Shown here in pieces: positions 13,100 to 26,444 of a stretch of DNA of 64,000 nt. Source of the stretch: Tenebrio molitor (taxonomy: Eukaryota; Arthropoda; Insecta; Coleoptera; Tenebrionidae); contig NC_091052.1 of assembly GCF_963966145.1 (NCBI RefSeq), positions 14,012,001 to 14,076,000 of the forward strand, given 5' to 3'. The notes under the pieces were generated by a model. It worked only from the letters and a program-made list of their open reading frames with translations. It ran no database searches and was not told the DNA's origin. The translations under genes were made by a program, and so were the position numbers. Each line of letters opens with the position of its first letter. Within the stretch, counting starts at the first letter, position 1.

Positions 13100-16000
13100 T
13101 TAAGGGTTGGCCTTTACTGTTCCGCACGTAGCGTACAAATCAGAGTTCGCTTGAACGGAAAAGTACACATCACGTGGTATCCCGCCTGGTCGGTTGTCAT
13201 GTAAATCGCAGGACCGCCCATGTACTTCTCGATATAAACGTATTCTGGACGTACTTTTCAGTCGGTTGTAAACGCCGAAGAAACAACTCGAAAGACATGA
13301 TTTGTTCGACGCCTACGATTCGAACTGGCGTCAAATGGACACATTTTGACAATCGTCGCCGGTTTTCCGGTTGCGCAAGAGTAGAAATTCCGGAACGTGA
13401 AAAGTAGCGGAAAATCCGTGTTTTCATTGTCGAGTGTCATCGTTCAAAATTCCGCTGCATCACAGTGGGGACTTTTTAATTAACGAAATTACGTTTCGAC
13501 CATCGATCCGAACGGTTCGAAAAATGAGGCAACAAATTCGGCCAGGACCCGGGGGTCGGTTCGATCCACCCCGATCTGTCGATGCTCACGCAATTGCCAA
13601 TGCAATTATGTCGGTGGCGTTTAGAGGGCGATTTGAATTATGCAAAGGCGCAACAATATTCGTTCGGTGTCGGTGTGCGCGACTCTGCCGACTTGTTTCT
13701 GCAACAATTACGCAGAGTAGGTTTCGAGAAGATTGACATTTAGGCTGTTAAACCTCGCCGAGTAAAATGTTATTAATGCATGATTACGACTCGTCCCGCA
13801 GATAACTCTTACACGTGGTCACAACCGTCGACCGTTGGGTGTGCGTGCGTCGGTCGCTTTAGATAAAGAGGTAAACAATGACGGGTGCCAGGTTAGAGAT
13901 GGGCGAGAGTGCCAGCGGGTAGCGTACGTTTGCTGTTTAGCCGATAATTAGGCGGAGTAATTGAACGTGCACCGAACGGGAGCGGACAGATGCGACTCCA
14001 CCCGACACCGCCAATTTCCACTATTGCGCCAGATCGGCGACAAATCACAAACGGCGACTACGCTTATCCGAACACGCTGTATACGCGCGCGATCTTCAAA
14101 CTTCTTTTTTTTTTTTCATCCCTCTCCTCCCGCTCAAGAAGGGCGGACGCCCCTCGCCCACCTCTCCCACCGACCTGCAAACCAGACAAATTCAGAAAAA
14201 GTACATGTGAATCCGAAGCAGGACGCAGCGCGAGCACACAACACACCAATCCATCGACGCTATCAAACTAACTCCTTGTCTCGATGCGTGGCGAGAGAAC
14301 ACGGTGAGCCACTGGGCGACAGGGCCGGACTCGCCACTCGTTCGTTATTGCTCCATCATCAAATCACGAGACACACTGTATATTAGTGACGAAGAGGAGA
14401 GCATCGAATTGGACGACACACCACAAGTGAGGGCGGAGGGGACCTGGAACAAGACAAAAACGTTCAAACATGCGCACTCTGTATAATTTCCGAAATCGAT
14501 TTTCAAAAATTGAGTCAGTTAAAGACGTAAATAAATTTGTTCGACTCATTTGGTTTTTGAGGAATTCAGAAAACGCGAACACTGTATATGGTGCATGTAT
14601 TCTTTCGTTTACTGGAAAAATTGAAATATATTTTGAGTATGTACACACATATTTGAAAATTTCCAAAAAGTAGTTCCTGGGGATGTTCACCTCACGTAGC
14701 ATTTTAAATTCTTCTTGTTTGGGGTTTTAAGATGATCGTTGTGGTTGGAATTTCCCCTAAACTGCAAGAAGGATAGTCGTTAGACCACAATTGAAAATGG
14801 ATAAAGGTCCAGGTAATAAAATCGTTAACTCAAATAATGTTTCTGAAGATCTCTTCACTTTTTTACATCGTCTGAATGAACATTCTAACTCGTTCGTTAA
14901 CAAAACAGAAGTCAAAAGAATCTAAAAAATGCAAAGAAATTCCATATTTGAAATTATGTAATTTGGTAAAAATCTTCAAAAATTAAATGAGGATTTAACA
15001 AGACAATAACAACAAAAGCAGTTCAAAAACAATATTCTTGTGAGTGCACTCGATTCGTTGTTGAAATTAAGGTTGTGAAAAATTAATAAAATCAATAGGA
15101 CGATTGTTTAATTCTTCGTTGGCGTTGCACAATTTGCAAATTCTCTAGTGCGATGTGTGTCAAGGTGGCATTTCGAGCACGTGACCTCTGTGCACCAAGT
15201 TCGTCAAAGAAAAATTCGCCAATCCGGACTGTTGGAGGTTGAAAAATGTGTTCGTGTGGTTTATCGAACGAGCTGGCGAAGGAAATTTTGGAAAAATCCA
15301 AAGAACGCTCGTCCCAAAAGAAATCAATAGAACAAAATCTGTCCGGTGCGGGACGCCTAGAGCGACGTTGCCGCTGTGCGACATTGGCACAGTTATCTCG
15401 TCGACTGCGTGTGAAAAACGTTCCGGTTCCGGTCCTGTCCTCGAGTTGCGTGCATAAAGCGAGACAGAAAACTATCCACCCACGGTATCGGTCGCAGTGA
15501 GCTGGCAACGCCGCCCGCTATAACCGATATTGTGGCCGCATGGAATGGAGGAGAATGAGCTCGGGTCAACTTCCCCTGAACCCCTCCATAGCTGACTACG
15601 TGCCGTTGTTTCTCTCGCAGGCAGACAGTCGAACGTTGCGTTCCGGTTGTGTTGTACGCGCGCGTCCAAACGCTCGCTCCGTACAAGTGTGTTAACTGAA
15701 TTATTATGGTCGTGTAAAAGTGTCTCAAACATTCACCACCTTTATGTTTACCCTCAAATGCTGGGATATACTTCCTACAGGTACACCACATTTTCACCCC
15801 GAAATTGTCTTTCTCTTGCAGAATATTTTTTGGGGCCGCCGTCGAAATTTTTCACGACCACAGGAGTACCACCGCGGTGTGAAGTGCAGTGCTGAAACGA
15901 AAACTGTGTGAAAAATTGTGATCTCTCTGGAAAAAAAAAACCAAAACGCGAATCAGTGATGGTGATTTCGAGTGCGACCGTTGGGATTTTTTGACGGCAC

Positions 16001-16278
16001 CTCAAACCATGGATTCGAAAAAAACCCAGTGGATGGCTTTTTGAGTGCGAACGGTTTGGGGAGGTGAATTTCGTACCGCACTAGTGCGACAATCGGGAGC
16101 GAGTTTTGGCGGACAGTGGTACGAATGTGGTCATCATCTTTTGGTCGACGTCGTCCCCGCTTGACAATTAAACCTCGATTGACGTGCGTGATAAACACGA
16201 AATTATGCAGCGTGCGACGCATAAGCGCTCTGCAGATTGACTAATCACCACGTGGACGAGGCCTTCGATGTAACCAGC
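13100..16278 (+). promoter_or_regulatory. GC- and CpG-rich block upstream of Zmiz, putative promoter/5' UTR
   Basis: Base composition rises clearly here above the AT-rich background, with many CG dinucleotides, and the block runs into the first recognisable Zmiz coding exon. Overlapping frames of up to 141 codons on both strands look like by-products of the GC content rather than genes. The stretch from about 15640 to 16278 has no in-frame start feeding the Zmiz exon and could be its 5' UTR. No TATA box or start site could be fixed. Confidence 0.35.
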
Positions 16279-19200
16279 ATGGCCTGTTTCAGGGACTGGT
16301 CGCCAGCGGGCGCCACGGCCCAGCAGCAGTTGTCAGTCGTGACCACGGTGTGGGGAGTCACCACGTCTACTCAGTCGGGCCCCCACGGAGGCTTCTCGGG
16401 TGGCCCGACACCTGCAGGAAATCCAAACTACGGAAACGCTCTCAAACAAGGACAGCCTTCCTACCAGACGGCCTACAGGCAGACGGGGCCTGGGTGAGTG
16501 TCCCCCCTCTATCTCACCCAACCCCACGGACCACCCCTCGTTCTCGAACCGTTAAAAAACCCAAATCGCACCGGAAAATTACGCAACGCAACGTGCTTAT
16601 CGACGAATTTACGTCTACACTAATTGCGACAATTAAGAAACCGTTTTTTATGGGCACGAACGATTTTTCGCATTTTGTTTACGTTATCCGCGCGCACGTG
16701 TCGACTGGGTTGGTTGCTCTACCTGCCTAATTTACGACCCCCGAGATTGTAAAAGAGCAAACTTTCAGATTTACGCTACGAGAAATATTTTGTGCTCGCC
16801 AGGTACGAGTGCCGTCCGAGGAGGGTGGAATCGACGTAGCGCTCCAGACGCCCCAAAACTGTTCCACCCTCCGCCGACACTCGAACCTCATTAATGTATT
16901 AGATATTAAATTAATTAACGGGACGGGGTGAGACGCGTTCGATATTTCACAAGACCGATCATCAACCACCGATACTGTGCGAACACAAAACCCACCCTGC
17001 ATTGCCAATACTCCGGGCATTGTTTGTCACATCGTAACTCCCCGCCCGTTCTAACCCCGGACAATCGGCGATCTCCCTTCTGGTGCATTGTTCGCCAGCT
17101 TTACCCACCGGTTAAATGTACAGCTTTTTTCCACCCCGGCCATATTTCCCCGAGCCCAAAAATAACCGACGCTGATGGAACGAAAATATCTCGAACGGGG
17201 TGTGAAATTTTATCGAGTCATCTCCGCTGATGTTATCTTTACAGGTGCGATTGTTGATTAGGCTCGTGTAATGTGTTTTTATAGAAAACAACTCTAATGC
17301 GCTGATCTCGCCTCTTCGCCAACGGATTTCCTTTCGGCTGCAAATTGTAAATTGTTCGAAAAAAACCCGGCACGAACGGATTACGACGCGATTATTATGT
17401 CTTTGAATGTTAATGTTGATTAAATTAAGTCCGTAGGCCACTCCCACTGCTTTCGCCTCATGCAGATGAGCGTGGATTATCACGTCTACTTTATGATTGT
17501 GTTATGGTCATTAATTATGTTATTGTCTGCGATCTTTTACTGCCTCCAACAAGTCTTACCGACCCCAGAAAACATAACGCAAATCGACCATCCCTACCAC
17601 TGCATTACTTGCAAAAAAAACAGTTACCAAACGTTGAAATTTGTAAAATGCACAGCTCATTTTGATAATTTTTATCGCTCTAGCCTAAACAATTACAGTA
17701 TTTTTGAGCCACAGTTCTAGATAAGAAAATTATGTTTTTGTCGTCAGAAATGTAATTTGTAAAATTTTCGCCGAGCGTTTGTCGCATTAACCATATTTAA
17801 AAAAAAATCCAGTTTTGTGAAACTAAATATTTGAAGAACTGTCGAATCAATACTCGAGCAACCCCATTTCAGAGTTTATTTTACGTTCACTTTTTAATCC
17901 GATGACTCTAATCGAAATAGTTTGGGTACTGCTGACTCGCCCTTATTGAAAGGTCCTCGACTGGCTTATGCAGCACTTTACACGTTTAGCCTCGTCGCTG
18001 AGAGTATTCGTTGAAACACACCACAATTTCAGCCCAATTATGTCCCCAAATACGTATCGAGGGGTCTAGATGAAGGGTCGCGATAGGGGGTACTGTTTTA
18101 TTTAATTCACTAATCGAAAATAAACTCGTGGAAAAATCTGGAACGAATAAAAAATCGTAGACGGTAGTCACGTTCTCGTTCAGGGGTTCGTTAAGTGGTT
18201 GTGCAACGAGACGTTTGCAAAAAATAAGGGTTGTTTTATAACAAATCTGGACAAATAGCGTTAGAGCTAGATCGTTATTTTTTTATCCCAAACTGTCAGG
18301 TGATCGTCAGGGTGGGGTAACTTGGGAGAGAGATACAATTCAACCCAGGGGGCTCTCCCGACCGGTCTGTTCTATAAGTAAAAATGTAAAATTCTCGTGC
18401 CCCGTTTTATAATAAAAGAAAGCACAAAACGCGTGTGGCGACACTGGAGATAACGTTTTTGTCTAGATAATGGTAATTAAAAAACGCAATTTTGTAAATT
18501 ATGCAACACACGAGGCAAGGCACTTAATCAGCATGCACGTGTAGTTGAAAAAACTTTGTTTTTTATTTTTGTGATAGCCGATGAAGGTTAGTCGTGCAAA
18601 ATATAACTTCTCGATTGATTTGTCGGTTAATTCACGTATTTGAAATAATTTCACATTGCGAAAAAATCTAGAGGAGATTATCGGAACCGAGATAAAAATG
18701 TAAAACAAGGAAACGAAATTTAATTCTGATTCATACAGGTTTATTTTTGTTTCATTGATAACTTGACTTCGGTGAAACTACAACAATGCTTCTCTTCACT
18801 TTTCTGCGATTTCTTAAAATTCAATCAATTCTGAACTGCGCATGCAAAAACAAAAATTCTATGGTTTAGTCAACACAAAATTTTAACTTTTAGCAGCTAT
18901 GGGAAGATTAAAGCCGCTTCTTGCTCTAATCTTATCATCATAAAACTGATGCGATCACCTGCTGTTTTACCACATGTTTACAATGCAAATAAATTTTATC
19001 TGCAATTTATACAATTCGCGAATATAACACATGTTTGAAACGATAAAGACATAATGAATAATGTTACGAATTATTGACCAATTTTCTTTAAATGGTTTTT
19101 ATAATTTTCCAATCATCGAGACTTTGGTTTTTCATGTGGATTAATGGGATAACATTTATTTTGTTATGTGAAAAATCGAATGAAATGAGTATTATTTTAA

Positions 19201-22200
19201 GTCGGAGAAATTTTGTAGAGATTTTTTTCTATGGAGGAATAAAAACCTGTAAATTTCGATACAGTTTAATAATCATTTCGTCTAAACAATAGAACGGTTA
19301 AATGAATCGGAACAAGTCATTCGGTTTACTTAATGTTCGAGCATTGATTGGTTGGACTGGATTATGCAACCAGTAACACGACAAAATAAATATTTATCTT
19401 GTTTCGTCATTTGCAAGTTTGATAGTAATGTAGTAATTTGGGAGAGAAAATATCGCCGATTTGTGAGAGAGTTTTTGAAAATTGCAGGGTTGGCACTTAT
19501 GGAGCTGGCAATGGCATGAACGGCACCGAAGGAGGGTACGGAGGCGGTAATGCATTGTCAACGGCTGCGATGGTAGCGGCTGCGACAGCAACGGCCACCG
19601 CCACCGCCAGCGTGGTGGCACTCCAGGACAACGGTCAGTTCAACAGCCAGCAGTATTCTCAGGGTTATCAGCAGAGGATGATGCCCATGAACGGCATGAG
19701 CAGCATGAACGGCATGAACACCATGAACCCCATGTCGAACATGGCCAACATGGGAATGGGCAACATGCACAACACCATGATGGGCAACATGGCCGGAACG
19801 ATGGGTCCCAAGATGGGCATGCAGAGTCCGGGACCGACCAACAACTCGATGTATCCGAGACGGATGGCCCCCTACCCCTCCCCCGCGATGCACATAACGC
19901 AGAAACGGGGCCAACAATCGTACCCCAGCAACGGTCCCTGCCCCACGATGAACCCCAACATGAACCCCAATTTCAACCCCAACGGCCAGTACCCCGCCTA
20001 CGGGACGCGACAGCCGACCTTCAACCAGTACCCGACGCAACAGACGCTCGGTCCCAGCGGGAACTTCGGACCTGGGGGGATGGGGCCGGTGGTGAGGGGG
20101 TCGGGGACGCTGAGGCAGACGACGCCGCCCTACACCAATCAGAGCCAGTACTTTCCGAACGGTCCCATGAACCAATTCTCCAACGATTCTCAGTACATCA
20201 ATCGAAACGTGAACGGGCAATACGGCAATACCAGCCAGTTCCAGCAGGACGTGGCCATGAGGAACAACATGAACTACCAGCACAGCCCCATACCGGGGAA
20301 CCCCACGCCTCCGCTCACCCCCGCCAGCAGCATGCCCCCCTACATCAGTCCCAACCCCGACGTCAAACCAAATTTCAACGAGATGAAACCCCCCATCCCC
20401 AGTCAGAGTAAGTCCTTCGACCGGTCGAGTCCCGCGATCTCTAAAATTTGTGTTGCAGAAGATGACGAACTCCGGCTGACCTTCCCCGTCAGGGACGGCA
20501 TAATCCTTCCCCCCTTTCGGTTGGAGCACAACCTGGCCGTTAGCAATCACGTGTTCCAACTGAAACCCACCGTACACCAGACGCTGATGTGGCGTTCAGA
20601 CCTAGAATTACAACTCAAGTGCTTCCATCACGAAGATCGACAGATGAACACGAACTGGCCGGCTTCCGTACAAGTCTCCGTTAACGCGACACCACTCATC
20701 ATCGATCGGGGCGAGAACAAGACATCACACAAACCCCTCTACCTTAAAGATGTCTGCCAGCCGGGTCGCAACACCATACAGATCACGGTCTCGGCGTGCT
20801 GTTGCGTGAGTCCCGACGCTCTCTCCCCGCGAAACAAACTAATCCGTTTCTTGCAGTCGCACTTGTTCGTCTTGCAACTGGTGCACAGGCCGAGCGTGAG
20901 GTCGGTGCTTCAAGGCCTACTGAGGAAGAGGCTGCTCACGGCCGACCATTGTATAGCGAAGATCAAGAGGAACTTCAGCAACACCGGCAGCGGCCCCAAC
21001 ATGGAGAGGGACCGAGACGCGGTCGAACAGACGGCCCTCAAGGTCTCCCTCAAGTGTCCCATCACGTACAAGAGGATAACACTGCCAGCGAGGGGACACG
21101 ACTGCAAACACATCCAGTGCTTCGACTTGGAATCGTACCTCCAGATGAACTGCGAGAGGGGTTCTTGGAGGTGTCCGGTCTGCAAGTAAGTCTGAACCAG
21201 AGCAATCAAGAACGACCTAATCTGATAGATCTGATTGCAGCAAACCGGCACAGTTGGAAGGCTTGGAGGTGGACCAGTACATGTGGGGTATCTTGAACAC
21301 TCTGAGCAGCAGCGAGGTGGACGAGGTTACGATCGACAGCTCGGCCAACTGGAAGGCAGCCAAAGGTCTAGGTACAACAATAAAGGTGAGTTAGAATAAC
21401 AATCGATCGTGCCCCTGTAACGGCGTTTTTTTTTTTTGTCAGATGGAGGACGACAATGACTCCTGTGGAGCCAAACGATTAAACAAAGCAATGTCTCCCG
21501 GCAGCATGACGCTGCCAACCATGAACAATTGGGACATGTCCCAAGCTATGTCACCTTATATACCTCCAGACATGAACAGTATTGCAAGCGGGTCGATGAT
21601 GAACGGCCCTCCTTCCTACAACAACTCCAGAAGCAATCAGTACGACTTCGGATCATCGACCAACTCAGGAAACAATGAGTATTCAGCAGGGAACGGACCG
21701 TTGTCCCACCTGAGCGAATCTGTAAACTCACTTGATCCACTGAACGCGATGGAGAAGAGTTTGAACGAGCAGGTGAGTCAGGATCGATCCTTCGATCTAG
21801 GATTCGGGTGGACACCGAGACTGTTTTGTTGCAGATGCCCCATACGCCTCACACACCGCACACCCCTCACACGCCCCATACCCCCGGAGGGACGCCGGGA
21901 TCGGCCCACACACCGGGAGGTAACGGCCCACCTAGCGTTCCCCCAGCTTCGGATCACCACAATAACAGTAATAGTTCAAATAGTAGTAATAGCAACAACA
22001 ACAGTGGGAACAACACTGAAAATACAGTTCCTGAAATACCCTCGGATCTGAACTTCGATCCGGCCGCTGTTATTGATGGTGAAGGTACAGGCCAGGAAGC
22101 ACTCAACGTAAGTTTTTCCTCTTGTTGTTGATATCGGTGTTTAGTGTTACGATCGCTATAAATGTCGTTTGTTATTGACTTTAATTGCTTCACAACTTTA

Positions 22201-23536
22201 ATTGAAAATTTAATTGGTAGCCTTTGAACAATCGAAAAAATTTATTTTCATATGTAACGTCGAATGCCAATTAAACGTTTTGTTAATTATAATAAAAAGA
22301 GCTATTTTTTACACGTGGTGCGTACTAACTCGTAAAACTTACACAATTCAAGGATAATTACCGTGGGCTCGAAAACTAGAATATATTTAACTTTTGAGCT
22401 GTTACGATCTTGACTGTTTTGGCAAATAAATCTTTTGATTCATTTTTGAGGACTTGTAAAAATCAAATTTGAAAATCAACCTTGCGTAGAATCTACGCTG
22501 CCATCTTGGTTTATTTGGATTTTTTTTTTCTGGGTGCACGATTAATTTTCAACGATAGGAAACTTTTCGCAATGATTCATCACTACCATTACCATTGTTG
22601 CTCTCTTTTCCCATAACTGCACACTATTTAGCATAATGTAATTGAAAAATAAACTGAATTTTCTTACCACCATTTCTGCTACGCTTCACACTTTTCGAAA
22701 CATTTGAAAATGACGTTGCGATTAAAGTTACATCCGTACTAGAAATTACCGGTGGCAAAAATAACATTGTGTACATATTTATTAAATTAATGTAATTTAA
22801 CCAACGGGTAGAAGATTAAACCTACGTTCGTTCAGTTTGTAGAATTCCGCATTTTTAAGTGGTAATATCTGAATAAAGTGTTTTTTAGAACCTGTTTTAC
22901 GGTTAATTGCGCGGAAACAATTGAAATCGACATGTGTGGTTGAAGCTACGGATTGACGACGCCGAAGGTAACAATTTGCGAAATTATTTAAATTAATCGG
23001 CGAGGGTGACACAAGTTGCACGAGTGAAAAGTAGTTAGTGTGACCTAAAAAAATCCATTTTGCAAATTTGCCACGGTAGTTTCGATGAATTGTTTTCCGC
23101 TTTTAAAATTGACGTGTGCAGCTAAAGCTAGGTTTACACGAAACGTCGAAGGGAGCTAAAGTAACAATAACGAAATCAATCAAACTGTTGATTATCAGAT
23201 CGGGTGGCAATCGTTACGAAAATTGTAGTGGTGACGGTGATGAAAGGATCGTGATGTATTCCTACATAGTAAATTACTAAATTTGTATCGATTTCAAGAA
23301 TTAAGCCGCGTTCACACCGGTGTCAAGAATGAAAAACACCGTGGTCGAAGGGGGTGACAGTGAACCGGTGGTTTGACTTTGGGTGTCTTTTTCAGTTGCT
23401 ACCGGACAGCGTGGACCCAATGGAGTTGCTGTCCTACCTGGACCCCCCTGACCTGAATACGCCCCCATCTAGTGGTAGCAGTGCAGGGCACGCCAACACG
23501 TCTGCTAGTGATGACCTCCTTGCTCTGTTCGAATAA
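16279..23536 (+). CDS. tna: Zinc finger MIZ domain protein (Zmiz1/2, Drosophila tonalli ortholog)
   Basis: Nuclear PIAS-like SUMO-ligase and transcriptional coregulator. Exons: 16279-16493, 19488-20407, 20459-20805, 20857-21185, 21241-21385, 21443-21772, 21835-22107, 23396-23536. All junctions are GT..AG with matching phase and give 899 aa. The order matches human ZMIZ1: LSVVTTVWGV near residue 20, an Ala/Thr low-complexity run, a Pro/Asn/Met-rich region, PGNPTPPLTPASS, the long conserved domain DELRLTFPVRDG to DVCQPGRNTIQITV, then an SP-RING finger (about residues 560-605) with C577, H579, C600 and C603, and the GLEVDQYMWGILN segment. A (HTP)n run follows at about 764-779. The C-terminus (LLSYLDPPDL, DDLLALFE) resembles the vertebrate acidic activation tail. 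The start ATG at 16279 is the only in-frame one after the stop at 16222. An acceptor at 16291 (TTTCAG) could instead join upstream exons for the missing N-terminal helical region. Family assignment is very secure; the 5' end is not. Confidence 0.95.
16494..19487 (+). other. Zmiz intron 1
   Basis: Intron of 2994 nt. The donor GTGAGT follows the codon-interrupting GG, and the acceptor is ATTGCAG. I see no nested gene; frames within it are short and AT-rich. Confidence 0.8.
19660..19830 (+). repeat. Met/Asn/Gly-rich low-complexity coding repeat in Zmiz exon 2
   Basis: Repeated ATGAACGGCATGAGC- and AACATGGGC-like hexamers and nonamers encode a stretch where Met occurs roughly every third residue (for example GMNTMNPMSNMANMG). 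It lies in the disordered N-terminal half, between the Ala/Thr run and the Pro-rich region. Confidence 0.8.
20408..20458 (+). other. 51-nt in-frame, stop-free intron (Zmiz intron 2)
   Basis: GTAAGT..TTGCAG intron of exactly 51 nt. Its length is a multiple of three and the host frame stays open across it. Removal restores the human-like junction into DELRLTFPV; retention would add 17 residues. Confidence 0.85.
20806..20856 (+). other. 51-nt in-frame, stop-free intron (Zmiz intron 3)
   Basis: GTGAGT..TTGCAG intron, also exactly 51 nt and open in the host frame. Excision joins ACCC to SHLFVLQL exactly as in human ZMIZ1; retention would insert 17 residues inside the conserved domain. Confidence 0.88.
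21836..21884 (+). repeat. CCNCAYAC tandem repeat encoding (His-Thr-Pro)n
   Basis: A nine-base unit, CCTCACACA-like, is repeated about five times at the start of Zmiz exon 7 and gives a PHT tripeptide run. A second short HTPGG occurs about 25 codons later. It is a likely source of length polymorphism. Confidence 0.8.
22108..23395 (+). other. Zmiz intron 7
   Basis: Intron of 1288 nt between GTAAGT after the codon for Asn and CTTTTTCAG before TTGCTACCGG. It is AT-rich, and no exon, RNA gene or repeat was recognised. Confidence 0.8.
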
Positions 23537-23812
23537 GATGAGTTCCTGAGCTCACGACCACATTTTGTGGTGGACATGTGAGTGAACAAGTGTGATAAAA
23601 CTTTTATCGTGTTAAATAATGAATTAAAGGTCTAAATCAAAACTATTTTCACTGTATTATTTGTACATAACTACTTAAATTTATGGCATAAGCTTTTATT
23701 TCATTGGTTAGAGAAATATATTGAGATACCTATATTAAATTATTGAACATATATTTTGATTTTTATGCCAAAATTTTATCGTAATATATTGTATAATATG
23801 AGTAACCAGTGG

Positions 23813-23818
23813 AATAAA
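23813..23818 (+). terminator. Candidate polyadenylation signal for Zmiz
   Basis: This is the first canonical AATAAA downstream of the stop codon, about 280 nt into the 3' UTR. Further AATAAA motifs follow at about 24.35 and 25.41 kb, so longer 3' UTRs are possible. Confidence 0.4.
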
Positions 23819-23836
23819 AAGAAACTCGTGACGGCC

Positions 23837-26444
23837 AGTTTAGCATAGTATTATTAACTACATAAATATACTTATTATAGTATAGAAGTTGGAACCAAAC
23901 GATCTAGTACTTCTAGAACGGCCGTGTTGGCGGTCTTTTTGCATCTCGATGTGCATAGGCTTCAAGTATTATCTGCTGTATTCGATTCAGTGAACCTAAT
24001 ATAACAGCAGACAACACGTGTAACGATTCCACACAATGCGAGCAATATCACTACATGACAGTAGAAAAATTTCAAATTGTATTTCTGTTGACTGTATTAT
24101 TTGTTTCAGGCGTAAATTCAGCACAAGCATCCACATATAATATTATTAATTGAGAACTCTGAGACTGTGATAAAACTTTAATTATAAGTAATTTTAACAT
24201 ATTTGATAATTGTATATTTATAATCGTGGTTCTTTAGCATCATTTGAATTTTGTATTAAACAAAAATATTATGTTATAGTGTGGCTGCTGTTTGTGTGTA
24301 TTTTCACTAAAGTTAATTTGATGTGATACAAAATATATTTTGGTTAAATACAATAAAGAGTTTTATTCCCAGATCCTTATACGTGTTTGTCGTTCGCATT
24401 ACATTTTGTATTGATTTTGAAGTAGGGTCCAAGTTCCTAAGCAAAAATGTATTCACTTTGTATCGATACGAAATTATATCAGGTTCACTAGAATTGCATT
24501 ATCGCCAAGAATAACTCATTCTAAAGGTAGGCAGAATAGATGTCAATAAGTTGTATGTACCTAGCCAAAGTAGATAATTTTTATCAAATTATTGAAAGTT
24601 TACACACCACATTCAAACTCAAAACAAATCAGAGCGCTGTAAACTTTTAATAACTCCAGTATAAACTTTGCCAATAATTTATTGTTTTCTCATTCGTTGT
24701 TTTACACATCAACTATTAATTAATTATACATCTTCGGCACGTTATTTTCTTCCATTTTCATTTTCAGAAAAGGAGTTCAACCTACTACTACTAAATTCGA
24801 TTTTCTTTTCGACGATGGACCAATTTTTGTAACACGAACTCTCACACGTAATGTTCTTTTCTGAAGGTGATAATTCCATCTTTTAGACCAATGTTTAACA
24901 TATCATTTTGGACGTTTCATTTTTTGTACACTCTTTTTTTCGTCGCCGATTTGGACCAATATTGTAAGATATTTTTTCATTTCTCGAATAAATTTCTATT
25001 AGCTCGCTAAACTTAAATAAGATTGTCAATTTTATAACGAGACACGATGCAATTATTTTTAAAGCAAGGTGGATTATTGGCAATTTTATATTCGTTTCTT
25101 ATGATGATCTAGATCTAAATTATTCTGTAGAAAACAAGACCTGTGTAATATGAATTTTGCTAATTACTGTAAATATATTGTACATTCGTTTAAGGAAATA
25201 TTATGTCTACGCATAATTGACTTCTTGTTTTTCTATTTACGTTCTAGTATTTTATGGGGATTATTATTTACTACACTTACTGTGTTTTATCATATTGTTC
25301 AGTACAAATGGAAATTTATTTTTAGTATTTTCTAAATTAGTCTTTGTATATTTTATTTCAAATTTTGACTTTGTGTTATCCTATTTTATTATCAGTGTTT
25401 TGTGCAATGAATAAAAATGTAGACTGATAGTTTTAATACTTATAATTTCTTCTTTTTTTATTTTCATTTCTTTTCCTTTTATTTGCATTTCGTTTATACC
25501 GTACACGATCAAATAACAAGTACTCCACGAATCTATGATTATTCTTATCATAGTACAGCAGTGATTGACAGATAAATCGAATGATTTATTTCACAACTGG
25601 ATTTACAAACACTACAACTATTCTGTTACGAGCTGTAATTATTGGAATCAACGGGAAAAAGTAAGTGATTATCTTCCTCTGTGCTACATTTGCTATGAAA
25701 CACCGCACGCATGTTTCATCAATTCAATTGATTATTGATTCCATAACTGTCACCCACGCTTTCTTTGTTTAATATTTTAAAAAGCTACACGTCGTCCGTC
25801 CTTCAATGAGGAACAATCGAGGCGATCTCTCGTGGAAAAAATGATAGGTAAGTTTATCATATTTTTAATCGGTTCATAGTTTCCACAGAACCGAAATAAC
25901 CATACTAAACCCAGTTCCAAACCATAAAAATTGATCGAAACCTGTCCTTGAAGCCTTAGCCAGGGTGATAGAGGTGCCTGCATGTCTTCTCCCAGGCGCC
26001 TTCCCGACGCCATAAAATGATCTCGATAATATCGCCCTGAACTTCTCGTTCGATACGTTTGAAAGATTTTTCCTGCATAGTTCCATACGTGGAGTGATTA
26101 TGCTGATGACATGGTTCAAATCACTAATAGGGTTAATCAGACATTTTATTTCCTGAATAATGAGATAACACTTTTTTAAATAAATTCGTTTTCACTGCAA
26201 GAGTGATAAAAAGAATTGTTCAGCGAGTAAAAAGAGATTGAAGGGATGATTACGTAATGATAATTTACAAAATGACATTTTGATCATCTTAAAATTAACT
26301 GAAATCGGAAATTAAGGCAAATTATTTATTGCTGGTTTGTCTCCTTATTTCTATGTGAGACGTGGTTACCAAGAAAAAAATATATCACGATCATATTGCT
26401 TAATGTGTTATGAGCTAAATTGACTACCATGGCTTATTATTATA
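23837..26444. other. AT-rich intergenic / possible long 3' UTR of Zmiz
   Basis: No coding region is supported. Several poly(A)-type hexamers suggest that part of it could be transcribed 3' UTR. A patch at 25.78-26.11 kb has two overlapping minus-strand frames without family resemblance. Confidence 0.4.

Noticed and set aside
13961..14386. 141-codon frame in the GC-rich block, with overlapping frames on both strands
   Set aside because: Several long frames coexist in all phases, as expected for GC-rich DNA with few stops. There is no codon bias or known motif.
15092..15797. Overlapping 134- and 138-codon minus-strand frames
   Set aside because: Low-complexity Arg/Ser/Thr composition in a GC-rich region, with competing frames on the other strand and no splice or family support.
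19558..20577. 339-codon open frame on the minus strand opposite Zmiz exon 2
   Set aside because: It is the antisense of a conserved coding exon. Its His/Val/Gly-rich composition follows from the Met/Asn/Pro-rich sense codons, and no family is recognisable.
20796..21296. 166-codon plus-strand frame overlapping the SP-RING exon
   Set aside because: Out of frame with the conserved Zmiz reading and runs across two spliced introns; composition is that of a shadow frame.
25777..26119. Overlapping minus-strand frames with a transposon-like flavour (GRRHAGTSITLAK)
   Set aside because: Too short, no recognisable reverse transcriptase or transposase motif, and no terminal repeats. Possibly an old mobile-element fragment.
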